Source: Lineus longissimus (Eukaryota > Nemertea > Pilidiophora > Heteronemertea > Lineidae). Taken from it: DNA of 64,000 bases. The translations under genes were made by a program, and so were the position numbers. Under the pieces are notes generated by a model. That model was not told the DNA's origin. It did not search any database and was given only the letters and a program-made list of their open reading frames with translations. This document shows positions 51,301-63,090 of the stretch, piece by piece. How positions within the stretch are numbered: the stretch's first letter is position 1; the number at the start of each line of letters is the position of its first letter. Location: assembly GCF_910592395.1 (NCBI RefSeq), contig NC_088308.1, positions 24,381,501 to 24,445,500 on the forward strand, read 5' to 3'.

Positions 51301-54300
51301 GACTCAAGAGTTTAGCCAGAGGGAAATGTGTTGGTCATCACTGATCAGAAGCTTTCTGAATGGCAAATTCCAGACTTGAAAAAGCTTTCATTGATACCCT
51401 CCTTATTCAATCAATACAGTGAAATTAATTCACTGTCGGAAAGTAGAAATGAGGATACTATATGTAGATGTAATATAGAATTTAGCACCATTCGCCAAGA
51501 AACTCTTGTCCTTCTCCTATCCTGTTTTGTAAGACAGTGTTATTTCTGTTTGTTGCAGTTTCCCAAAACAACCAAGAGCCAAGATCTTTACCGCAATGAG
51601 CCAAGGTACTATATAAATCTAAAGGCATTTTGAAACATCTTATAGTGTGACAATTCTGAACACACGTCATGCATGCTCTGTTTCTTGGGTAGGTACATGT
51701 AGACATACATGTAAGAATGTGAATCAGGAAATTTGGCAAGAAATATTAAGTAATGTCCTACCCAGATAAAGTATGCACCTTGTGTTTTGATTAAGATAAA
51801 ACAGAGCAGTTTCAGTGATGAGTGAGTAATATACATGTAATATTCTTGTTAAGTGAATTGTATTAATTTGTAGCTGTAAGTTATAAACTGGTATATTTTC
51901 CTTTAAACCTGTACCTGCCAGCTTTGAATTCTAAATGTTTCTTTCCTTCATTTCAGTGCTGCCATTGCTAATAAAGAAGACTATGCGGTGAGTGTCTCAA
52001 CCAAGTCTTTAATGTGATGACACGAAAAATGTTATTTCTGTCTTGCATACACTTAATCATATAGGGGATTGGATTGAAACTTCAGACATTATTAGATATG
52101 TACATGTACATGGATTCCTACATGGTGTCCTCTGTGTTCACAGTGAAGATCTGGAGTTCTACATGTACTTTTATTTTTGTTGTTGACAGATATTGTTCAG
52201 TCTAGATTCAATAAAAAATGTATTCCACGCTCCTTAATTTCAGCCTTGTGATAGAGAAACTGTTGTTTACAGTCATGACGAATCAGTCCAGCACGATCCT
52301 GAATATGATGGTGAGTATTGTTCTTCTGGAAAAGCTCAGCATTATTCTGGGCAGGCACTGATAGATTCTAAAAAGCAGAACCAGTACCTTGTACAAGTGT
52401 ATGTTTGTAAATTTTTGTAAAGAAATTATGATACCGTTTTAGTCTAAAAACGTCTATCTTGCCTTATCATCTGATCAATTTATCATCAGAATGTACCGTG
52501 CTGATTTCTTTCTATTTCAGCTGAACTGTCGGATGACTTCTTTGAAGTGACCGTCAAGGATCTAAAAAGAATGATGGCTGACAGATCCAAGGCATTGTAA
52601 GTTTCCTTATTCATGTTGTTGGTTAGTTAAATAAAAAGGGCTTGACCACTGGGTAGAAACTTAAGGGGAGGGCTTTCTGCTTTTAAGTTTGGCTGTTGAT
52701 CAAGACACAGTATGTACAAATACTGAATCGATTTACACAGGCCAGGAAAAGTAAAGTATTCAATCTAAACTCTAAACATTTCGTATATTTTTAAGGGAAT
52801 CCTTTGATGAACAACCCTTGATGACGAGAGCTATGCGACAATCTGCAATGGAAGAGAAATTTTCAAAATACAAGAGAGTTGTGATTCGGGTACAGTTCCC
52901 CGATAAGATGGTGCTACAAGGTTTATTTCGACCAAAAGAAACAGGTGAGTCCTTTGTACAAAAATTTAAGTGATCATTCTTGTCAGCTCAATTTTGACTT
53001 ACATGTAGCCTTGAAGGCTTTTGCAAGCTGATGCCGCAGTATATGTATAGGATACTCCACACAGAGGCACATAAGGCACATAAGGGGGTTGCTGGTTACG
53101 GCGGGTTTAAGGGGAGATGGCCCTGGCCAGATTCGACCAGATTAAATGCAAGAGAGTTACATGTACAAGTAAACATCTAAACCATCTCTATTTCCAGTGT
53201 ATACTGTTGAAAAGTTTGTGAAGGAATATCTGGAAGATAAGAGCACACCTTTTTATCTCTGTAAGTATTTCATCCCAGACATCTGTTCTGGTACATTACA
53301 TGTTCAGCTGTCAATGAAAGGGTTACTTCTTACATAAGTTCTTCCTCTTTCCTATTTGAGTGTTTTGGATTTTCTGGATCTGAAACACGTTACTTGTCAT
53401 AAGGTGAACTGAAAATGATCATCTCTGACTCTTAAATGGAAATTCAATATGATTCAGCTTATTTGTCTGTCTATTTTCAGATACGGCCCCACCAAAGTGT
53501 GTTCTCAAAGACAACAGCAGTACGCTGATAGAGGCTAAGCTAGCTCCAGCGTCAGTGGTTTATTTTGGTACAGTCTCAAAGAAGGGTGAGTTTCTTAATT
53601 TGTTTGTTTCAGTGATGTTGCTTTTGTACGGTCTACATGTAGTGCAGGTTTGAATCCCATGCTGATGCATTTGTTGTAGTTTCAAATATCCAGAAACTTG
53701 CTTGATTTTAAGCGACAGTACCTACATGTATTTGATTTGATTTGATGTGATTTGTATTATTACCTTGATTAGTTGTACTTAAAATCTTGTTTCTACATGC
53801 ATTCGATGTGACAATGCCTTTTCTCTCCTAATTCCAGATGGAAAATATTTGTCGACTGCCATTACTGAGGAGTGTTCAACAAGATATGATGCGGATAACG
53901 TTGTCCTGAAGAGGTAAGTGTCAACAGACTTTGGCTTACAACCACTAGCATTGCAAGTCTCACTTGTGTTATGACACAGCTCTATGTTCTGGACTGTTCA
54001 TTGCAGAACATGGATATACGTACAGCATTCCCTGACCCTTTCGCTGCAGCCTCATTCAGCGATGCATGCTGTCCTGGCCTGGCCTGATGAAGGCCTTTTG
54101 ATAAAATAAAAAGTCTAGTTTTATGTCCTCCCACTTTGAAAAGTTATCTGGTGGAAGTTTTACTTCGCCCCACCCTATCCGAAATCTTGTTCTGAATAAA
54201 GTTTTTCGCCATCCTTTCAATTATAATGGTGCTGCCATCTAAATTTTGTGTCAGACTGATCGCTCCATGATGTTTGCAGCGAAAGGGTGTGGGACCCTTT

Positions 54301-57300
54301 ATTCTGATCTGTTTTGAATGAGTTCTGGAGTACACAGAGTCAAATCCGCTTTAGTCGAATTAAAACTTTTCCATCGATGAAAGGACCATTATGAACATGA
54401 TGAGCAGTACATGTAAGTTCCTTAGTTATTGGATCACTGAAATCTATGGATTCTCATATTTTCATGTGATGCCTCTTAGTGTGATGTAGAAACAGTTTTT
54501 GCACTTTGAGGATGCGAAAGCAGTTGGGTAGTCATTGTGTGTGGAATCATTATCTTGAGGGCTTTCTCCCCCTCTTGGTTTTGAGAGTACAGTTGGTTTA
54601 ATATACTACAACCTTGTTAAAAAAAGACCCCCAGTTGTAGATGGCAGCACCTATTAATTGACATGTTCCCATAATGAAATGTGTGTGTGACAAAGCCCAA
54701 ATGATGTATTGTACCGGTATGTCAAAAATTGGTGGGGGCGGGTGGGATATGTTTGTATTTCTATAAAGGATAAGTGTCCTACCTTCACAGTGTACATGTG
54801 TGAAGTGTGTATATGCAGGAGAGGCACAGGCCTCACATTATCCCTGTTTGCTCATCCGGGTATGCATTGGATCCCCTGTCTAGAACCCATTTATGATCCC
54901 TTCACAAGTGATTGTACACTTGGACAGCTGTAGGCCCTACCAAATCCCTGTTTCCTCCCAATTCTAGTTGAAATAACCAACAATATCAGTATTAAAACTT
55001 CGATAATTGTTATTTCCAGCATGTTAAGCAACAGTTCTGGTGATCAGGGGCACTCTTACCACAAAACAAAATCTGAACTACCCCTTGATCTGTCTTGCGA
55101 CAATGAAGCTACTGCAGATGATTCGGACGTATTCGATTTCAAAGATGAGGAGGAGAGCAATACTAAAGCCAAAAATGATCAACAAAAGAGTAACATTTCC
55201 TGTGAAGTCTGTGGAAAGACATTTTCTCGGAAGGACAATTTACGACGCCATGAACGGGTTCATAGTGGAAAACTGTATCAGTGTGATGAATGTAACAAGG
55301 TGTATTACGACAAACATTATCTGGAGGCGCATAAAAGAAGAGCCCATTATGGCATCGTTCATTCATGCACTTTGTGTGACAAGCAGTACAAAATGAAAGA
55401 AGCGCTGAAGAAGCACTTGGAATCTCATGACGGGAAGTTCAGGTATGTTCATACTGATGCTGATAACCTGTCAGCAGGAACCATGATGTCTGTGGCTCAC
55501 CCTATGGATGTTATAACTGGGACAGGGCTGCCCTCTCTGTAGTCAAAACTCCTTGCTGTAATACTATTATTTATGTTGGTTTAGTATTTCTAAACCAACA
55601 TAAATTGTTGTACCAGCATTTCTGGTCCTGCATATCCACCTATACATTTGTGGCCAGTAGACACGTACATGTATTGCTGTCAGTCAAATCTGAAAGTGAG
55701 AAAAAGGGAATTTGAGAGGAGGAGGGTTATGTGATGTTTAACAAAGTGTTTATACATTTAAAATATTTAATCACTTTTCAGGTTCAAGTGTGATGAATGT
55801 GACCAAGGTTTCTCATATCGGACCAATTATGATGCTCACATGGACCGCCACAAGGGGATCAAACGCCACAAATGCAGAAATTGTGGGAAAGGGTTTACAC
55901 TTAGTTCCGATAAGGACAGACATTTTATGATATGTGCAAGCCTGACTACTGAGCCCTGCAGTGTCTGTGGAAAGACCTTCAAAAACCCAAGATACTTGAA
56001 AGAGCATGAGAAGATCCACAAGGATCCAGCAGCTTTCAAGTGTCAGTTCTGTGGCAAACTTCATAATTTTGCTGCATCTCTGCGTAAACATATCACCACG
56101 AAACACAAGTTTCAAACATTAGAAACTGTTGGTCTAACTGATGACAAAGCAGAGCTGTTTTCTGCAGTTTGAGCAATGTTTGTTGTTGATGTATCATACG
56201 GAATTATGACAAATGTATTTTGATGTAGTGGATGAAATGCTGTCAATCAATGACTGCTTTTCTACAATACAAAACACAAATATACGTATGTGGAATACAT
56301 GGCAAGGACAACACAACATAAAGTATTAGGGTGGTGAATTGTTTATGCAAGGCAAAGAATGTAACTTTGGGAGTTGTACTTGTAGCCAATTTCTCAACGT
56401 TTTTTGTCTGTTGATGGCCATGTTTATGCTCATTCTGTAATGTTCACATCATAAAGAGGATGGTAGTATCATTTGTGGAGGTCAAATAAAGGAAAGGTGT
56501 GAAAAAATCAGTACTTCATGTTGTTTGTTGATGTTCTTGGGAGGGACTTTGTTGATGCGGTGTACCAAAGTGACTTGTCGGGTCTTAGGTTTCCCCAAAG
56601 ACCTGGCTTGTGCTATGGCTGAGTATAAGTCGTATACTGGAAATGTGTGCAATACCAGGTATTGGGTTTCATCTTCCACTGGTATCGCCCACGAGTCTTT
56701 CTTGAGTCCGGACTAAGTCATTGTTTTACCTGGATTATTGCAAGGTGCGACTCAGTATGGCCATATCATACATGTATACAAAGAATTTGTTCTATGTGAG
56801 GTAACATTTGGTGAACTGGCCATTTCATTGTGCTCTACATGTAGGCACAATTAATGATTGGGTAAATGGAGAGCAATGACGGGGGTTAACAATGTAAACT
56901 GTTATATTCTCCATTTTGTCTGAAGCCAAACCTTCCATGATGTCTCATTATATGTTTATATTCTTTCAAGCCTTCCCGCTGAACCATCAGAAACAAGTGA
57001 TTCAGCCATGGCTGCTTCATCAAAGAAGGGTGGTCAGCCAAAAAGGAGTAAACCTGTCCCTGAACCTGTTAATTATCCATCCAGAGACCAACCTAGGGAT
57101 GGACAAGGTGGTGACAAAAAGATGCCCAAGTGGTTTGCGGCTGGTAGGTTTTCCTATGGCAGTTGTTTATACCACTGTTTTCGTTTTTGATAAAGCTCAA
57201 AGATGCAAGGGGTTTTGGTCTTTGAGGAGGGTCTGCAAATTACTGCGACTTTCACAATCTATTTACATGTATCATTATATGAATGATATTCCTTTTGCTG

Positions 57301-57494
57301 GATTACATCATAGCAGGCATGTGTACTTGCAATTCTTATATCATTCTGAAGAACTTCAGGGTTGCTCTTGTAAATGAACCTGAGCTAGTACAGGAAAAAA
57401 TGTCGGCATTCTGTCTACAGCTATCAATGGTCATGACATCAGAATACATGTTTTGATTCTGCATCCTTCTCTTTTCCAAGGCCTCAAGAAATGA
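48366..57494 (+). CDS. ASPSCR1: ASPSCR1/TUG, UBX-domain p97 cofactor
   Basis: TUG binds p97/VCP and, in mammals, retains GLUT4 vesicles. Seventeen exons: 48366-48446, 48912-48970, 49246-49461, 49716-49785, 49955-50028, 50385-50877, 51127-51240, 51559-51605, 51957-51987, 52244-52310, 52521-52596, 52796-52944, 53198-53260, 53481-53585, 53838-53913, 56971-57143 and 57481-57494. All phases agree, giving 635 residues. The N-terminal ubiquitin-like domain begins MAASVQVLCPNGHRQTVKVT and continues through ILDVTLSIRFANL. A second UBL follows (VVIALQLAAGTRLQ, LRVLGLTGGKAILR). Then comes a low-complexity acidic linker (repeated EEPMEE), the helix DDFFEVTVKDLKRMM, and a UBX domain (about 469-545; RVVIRVQFPDKMVLQGLFRP). 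The C-terminus KKMPKWFAAGLKK matches the conserved VPKWLKL end of the family. The 3-kb intron 53914-56970 contains a zinc-finger coding unit. Confidence 0.95.
55021..56172 (+). CDS. Seven-finger C2H2 zinc-finger protein inside the ASPSCR1 intron
   Basis: Two exons, 55021-55442 and 55782-56172, give 270 residues. An acidic N-terminal region (DDSDVFDFKDEEESN) is followed by fingers at about 61-81, 88-109, 116-136, 144-164, 172-192, 200-220 and 228-249. Finger 5 ends in Cys instead of the second His, making it C2HC. Linkers are not the TGEKP type, so this is not a KRAB-style array. The ATG lies one base after a strong acceptor (TTATTTCCAG|C), so the coding exon is preceded by another exon. That acceptor is in phase with ASPSCR1 exon 53838-53913. 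It may therefore be a nested gene with its own 5' UTR exon or an alternative 3' end of ASPSCR1. The product is probably nuclear and DNA-binding. An AATAAA follows at 56485. Confidence 0.85.
55569..55605. repeat. Perfect 16-bp hairpin in zinc-finger intron
   Basis: The left arm ATTTATGTTGGTTTAG and the right arm CTAAACCAACATAAAT are exact reverse complements around a five-base loop. It lies in the intron between the two zinc-finger exons. Confidence 0.9.
56485..56490 (+). promoter_or_regulatory. Candidate poly(A) signal after the zinc-finger exons
   Basis: A canonical AATAAA about 310 bases after the zinc-finger stop codon and before the next ASPSCR1 exon. It is consistent with a transcript that ends inside the ASPSCR1 intron. 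Confidence 0.5.
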
Positions 57495-58586
57495 TCAGAT
57501 GGATGCGGCAACACATCCAACATTCGAGAAGTTCTTTAAATTATACCCATAGAGGGCCTCTTCAATCCATGGGATTTAGTGTGCCAACACGTATGGTCTT
57601 GTCTTTGGAGGAAGTTGTTCAACTTGTGCTGAAATTTCGATGATAAACTTTTCACCCGGACAATATATGTGCTCATGTACATGTACCAATGAACTTCAGT
57701 ATTTTTGTAACTCGTCATAGAATGTAAATACATGTATACCATGAGATGGGTACTGTAAATTATTGAACGAAACTTTGATCAGCATCAATAGAAAAAGTAA
57801 ATATACTTTGTTCATAGTTATTTTTACTTAGTTTAGTTCTTTTAAGCCAACAAAGAAGAATTTTAAAGAAACCAAAGAGTGCATCAGCCCTGCAATGTCG
57901 AAATCAGAAGTGAAACTAATAAGGATGGCAAGGCCTGATTTACAAGGAAATTTAAAGAAAGGTCTGATCAGCCCTAGTTGGCAGCACCTGCAGCCCCACT
58001 TTGGCCCCTCGAACCAAATCATCCTGTCTCATATCTTGAAATAGACAGTCTCTTCTGCTAACTGGCCTTGTCTCCAGGTTGTGACCTGTTGTAAGGACAT
58101 CTCAACCAATTCCCAAACTAGATAGCATGTCTGTCTGATTTATATTTGTATCCATCTAGCGGAGTACCACTAGTAGCCTACATTCTCGGTCTGGTCCTTG
58201 CAACTGCCACGAAGGCCTTCATTGACCCTGTCCAGTGGCAGGCCAAGAAATTTGGTTGAGGGGGCGAGAGCTAGCTGGTAACACTAGCTCTTGTCATATA
58301 ACTCATGATTTGCTCTTCCAAGCATAATCTACTTATAATCTGAAAAGCTGCCCATATGGGCTTCTACACTACCACTCTCCTATCATAGACGGTCAGTCAA
58401 CTTATTATTACACTCCTCCGCAGTGAAAAATAGATGGCGGGGACTGGTGTCTGCTCAGGAGTGTACCTTTTATTTCCCAATTTAAAATTCCCGCCAAAAC
58501 CATGCAGCTGTCAGAGGGAATCCCTCACCTTGATCGACAGGTAGGTGGCCTTGACACGGTGATAGGGTTACCACGCTGGAACAGAA
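57495..58586. other. ASPSCR1 3' flank and MTHFD2 upstream region
   Basis: No gene recognised. It contains the ASPSCR1 3' UTR and the probable MTHFD2 promoter. No canonical AATAAA was noticed. Confidence 0.5.
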
Positions 58587-61561
58587 ATGGCATCGATAGC
58601 GACCAAACTCGGAACTTTAACCCGTAATTTCTCAGTGAATTCAACTAAGAATTTTGTCCGACATTTCTCAGTATCAAGACAATGGTATGTAGAATATTTT
58701 TGATGAAGCGTGTTTTGTGATTTCTTGTAGATGCGTGTTGGTAGTCGATATTATGCGAGGAGTTCATAGCCCTGGTTTTGGAAGCGTCGGAAAATTCCCG
58801 GCGATTAGCTATGCCTTAATGAATACAGTGTATCTATTAAGTACTCCGGGTATCCATAAAGTACACCACGAGCCAGTCATAGACCTATTCGAGATAGCCA
58901 TGGTATAAAAATAAAATGTCAAGTTTCATCATCATTCTGTTCATAATAGGAATTTGCAAAATGCTGCTAATGAACAGCAATTAATTATCTTTAAATAGGC
59001 CAGTTATTGGAAGGGCTCAAAAATACAAGTTAAAAAGTAGCTTTTCAGCTCTCAAGAATAAATCTTACTCGTCTCTTCTCGACATGTCATTTGGATTTAG
59101 TCTGTTTATTACGTGGATTCGTAGTTGATTTATACAACTGGTATTTTACAATTCTGCCCTGATCTGGTTGAGAAGGTGGCACTTTAAAAATATGCCAAGT
59201 TATTGATAATTCACTTACAATGTAAGATATATTTTCAAGATGTCAATTTTCTAAAGTGCATTCAATTGTCAACTGACACTTAACTGGTATAAGTGACTAG
59301 TGTAGAGCAAAAATGTCTTTATTGTCCTTATTTATAGAAATCACTTTGGAGAATTGCCAAATGCGTTTGAATGACAAAGCAAGAAACTCAGTGATCTGTG
59401 GAGAGCATGTTTGGGCAACCAGGACCAAGAATTTATATGGACTGGTCTTTATTAATTCTTGATAAAAAGGCCAATGGCAATGTATATTCTGACCTAGTCC
59501 CGCCAAGCCCAGTTTGGCAGGATGTTTTCAAAGTTAATTTTTGTCTTAACAGCCTAAAAGCCAAGCTTATCGATGGCAAAGCTATTGCCAAGCAAATGCG
59601 CCAAGAAGTCAAAGAAGAGGTGGAGCAGATGTTAGCAGCTGGTGAGAGGCGGCCCCATCTCAGTGTCATCATTGTGGGAGAAGACCCCGCTAGTGCTACT
59701 TATGTTAAGAACAAAATAAAAGCTTGTGAAGGTGCTGGTAAGTGATGTCAAATTCTCTCTTTGAACTCAAACATGTCGAAACCCAAAGCATGCCTGACCT
59801 GGGGCCATTTGGTGTGGAAGGGAAGATACAAGTACAATCCTCAGTGTACTCCACACCACTAATAAAAAACAGAGGTCGTTGTCCAACCCTCTCCTACTCT
59901 TGGACTTTCTCCACTCTTCAATCGAACTACATGTATGATACTATATCTTACTGTACATTGTGTCTTGCACAGTTGAAATTTGCGGTTGTGACTTCATTGG
60001 ATTGGTGCTTCATTAAAACTGACTCTTAATAGTCTATCTCTTTGAACCATAGACAGATCTGCAGTTGTTATGGATTCTGTGTTTCTTTCAGGGATAACCA
60101 GTGAAACTGTGCGACTTCCTCCAGAGGTGACAGAAGGAGAACTCTTAGCCAGAGTGAATGATTTTAATAATGACAGTGATGTTGATGGAATTCTTGTACA
60201 ATTGCCAGTACCGAAGCATATTAGTGAACGGGCTGTTTGTAATTCTATTATTCCGTCCAAGGATGTTGATGGATTCCATGTGATAAATGTTGGAAGATTC
60301 TGCACAGATCTGGATGCCCTTATACCGGCAACACCTGCTGGAGTTATGGAAATGATTAGGAGGTCTGGTAAGGACCATTGCGAGCATTACATTTTGCATG
60401 TACTTTGAGAACCAAACACATATCTGATCTTTGAGGCTTGCCAAGAAACTTTTTGGCCATGTCAAAAAAAAACTTTTTGGCCGTGCCAAATGAGCTTTGA
60501 CTTTAGGCACCCCTTCGGGCATTACTTGCTATACATTTTTTTCCTGTATAGAAGTTGAGAGTGTCACAATATTCTTTCCATTTTAGGTATTGAAACCTTT
60601 GGAAAGAATGCTGTAGTATGTGGCCGCTCAAAAAACGTTGGTATGCCAATAGCTATGCTGTTACATTCTGATGGTATTGGGGAAACAGATGCTGGTATGT
60701 ATCAATTTCAAATCAGTTATATTCATTTTCATTCATAAAACTTTTCTAGGTTTTTGCCAACCATCACCAGCCCAGGACAAAAACACCTGGCTGGGGATCC
60801 ATACAACCAGAACACACGGCTTACCCAGCTCAATATTGAGAATTCAATGCTTAAAGGAAGAAGTCAACGATAATGTGTCTTGCCTTCATTCAAAATGAAG
60901 ATTACTGTTGTAAGTCAATTTCTTTACCAGGTGATGCTACTACTACAATTTGCCACCGTTATACTCCACCGGAAGAGTTGGTAAGATTCACCAAGTCTGC
61001 AGACATCCTTGTGGTAGCCTGTGGTATTCCTGGCCTAATCAAGGCTGACATGGTAAAAGACGGTGTCGCAGTGATTGATATTGGTATCAACCGGGTGAAA
61101 GATGAGAAGACTGGCAAATTCAAGCTTGTTGGTGATGTGGATTTTGATGGTAAGATGTTGGTAGTGTTCTTGGTGTATTGTTCTCTGAGGCAGTACAATA
61201 TCAGCCTCAGTGCATTAGAAATTATTTTCTCATTACATATCCTTTATTGACAGTTATTCTGTTTGTATAACAGAACAATCCTGATTAACCTTTCTTATTA
61301 GATTTTAAACATAATATTTCCATACAATTCCTTGAAATTGCCATCCCTGTCTTGAATCTCTTAGTCTTACAGAATACTCATAATTTAGAACTTTTCTGTG
61401 GTGTATGCATGGATTAAGTGTAACCTTTCGCTACTTTTGTTTCAGGTGTCTCGGAGAGGGCGAGTTACATTACACCTGTTCCCGGTGGTGTTGGGCCAAT
61501 GACTGTGGCCATGCTTATGAAGAACACACTAAAAGCCCGCAAAAAGGTTATAGGTTACTGA
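58587..61561 (+). CDS. MTHFD2: Mitochondrial methylenetetrahydrofolate dehydrogenase/cyclohydrolase
   Basis: Bifunctional mitochondrial folate enzyme that oxidises 5,10-methylene-THF to methenyl-THF with NAD(P) and hydrolyses it to 10-formyl-THF. Six exons: 58587-58684, 59553-59737, 60092-60367, 60587-60694, 60931-61149 and 61446-61561, all GT-AG and in phase, giving 333 residues (human about 350). The first exon is an Arg/Ser-rich presequence without acidic residues ([16 protein letters not shown]), fitting mitochondrial import. Catalytic motif YVKNK has Tyr83 and Lys87. Other signatures are [57 protein letters not shown] and [17 protein letters not shown]. The protein is a monofunctional dehydrogenase/cyclohydrolase unit without the synthetase domain of MTHFD1. 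MTHFD2 and MTHFD2L cannot be told apart here. Confidence 0.94.
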
Positions 61562-62850
61562 AACATTGGAGAATTGTAGTATCTGTGATCACAAGAATGC
61601 GGACAGAGATGATAACTTGGCTTGTTGGAGGATATGTATGCATGGTGATGTTTGCCACATGTTGGATGTATTTATATCAGTTTCTACTCTTGCATATATG
61701 TGAACTTTTCAGAAGTCCTTTTCAAAACGCTGACTACCAAATGCTCTACTTGATCCTTGCTTGAATTCAGTTTCTGATACTATCTTTGCTGTGAGCAATG
61801 GTCTTTCAGAGCAGTGATCTTGTGTGCACATCTGGAGTCATTTTATAGCCAAGTTGTTTCCAAATCCAACTTGTTTGGCATAAAGTTTATGCTACGTGTT
61901 ACTGTGGAATTTGACAGTATTTTTGTATGGACGACTCGCAAGCACTTAATCACAGTTTTTCGCAAATGGAGCAGACTGGTATGGTGAATTGAAAGGACAA
62001 GTTGTAGTGTTAGTATACCAGTAATTTATCCTGAGTGAATTCGACCAAAAATATTGTCTGCTGGAAGCATGTTCTGGTTAGATTCTTAAGATGCTGATTT
62101 TGTAAAATTAGAAAAAATGTTGGTTGATAATACGCATTGTATGGTTAATTAGTGTAGAAAGAGTGAAATAACAAGGCCTTGCACTGAATATGTAGTACAT
62201 GTAGATCCTTTCTACACCGGAAACAATAAGTTTCCCATGCACAGAAGCGCCTTACAAACAAGCTACCTGCTCTTTAAATCGCATGTGAAAATAATCTCAT
62301 TTGCGGTGGTCAGCACAGGTTTCTGCAACAAGGATCAGTGGTCACTGCGATGAATATCATACCCAGCAAAGGAATGCATACATTTAACCCTCTGAATCTG
62401 ACATTCACATTGAAAAGAGAACTCTCGCTTTATCGACCTTAGAATGATCATGAATACAATGGACTTATAGTCAAGCCCCACCCCATCTGGGGCTGACTGG
62501 GAAGTTGATTTGGCCTTGTCATTCACATTATCATGACACAATGAATAAAAATTAAAACTTTTATTATGATATGAGTTTGAATTTAAGTGGGGAGAAAAAA
62601 AGCTGCATTTTCTTTTGGAGAAAGATTTGTTCTGTGTGGAGTTGTGGAACCTCAGCTAATTCAGATTTCTGCCACAATAATTTACATGATTTTGCAGGTT
62701 CATGGTAAAATTGGAAGATACTTTGGGTGCACAATTGGTGCAGTTAACTCCTTTCTTTTCGACCTATGAATTCGTATAACTGACTTCGTTTATGTGAGGT
62801 CATCTTAACAGCTTGTGTTTGTGGGTACTTTGTAATTCATTGGATGATGC

Positions 62851-62856
62851 AATAAA
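62851..62856 (+). promoter_or_regulatory. Candidate poly(A) signal for MTHFD2
   Basis: AATAAA about 1.3 kb after the stop; the copy at 62544-62549 is an alternative. Confidence 0.35.
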
Positions 62857-62879
62857 ATATATAATGATCTTAAAAATAG

Positions 62880-63090
62880 TTGATGTGTATTCCTATCATA
62901 ACAAGGGCTGTGCCAGATAGCACCAGGCGGGAGTATAAATTCTGACCGGGCCGAAGACAACCCAAAAACTGGTTGTGACTATGTACCATATCATCACAGT
63001 AGGCCGATCCTTCCATCCAAGAAGTGAACTCACAACCTCCTGAGTATCGATGCGCTCTCATCACTGAGCTTGGCTAATCTGACCCTATGT
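62880..63090 (-). mobile_element. tRNA-derived SINE
   Basis: On the minus strand it has an A-box-like TTAGCTCAGTGATGAGAGCG-like head and a B-box-like GGTTGTGAGTTCACTTC. A unique tail follows, ending near an AT-rich stretch. The arrangement matches a tRNA-SINE; stems are not fully paired. Confidence 0.5.

Noticed and set aside
58717-58908. Open frame after MTHFD2 exon 1
   Set aside because: It lies in the intron, and family alignment runs from exon 1 directly to 59553.
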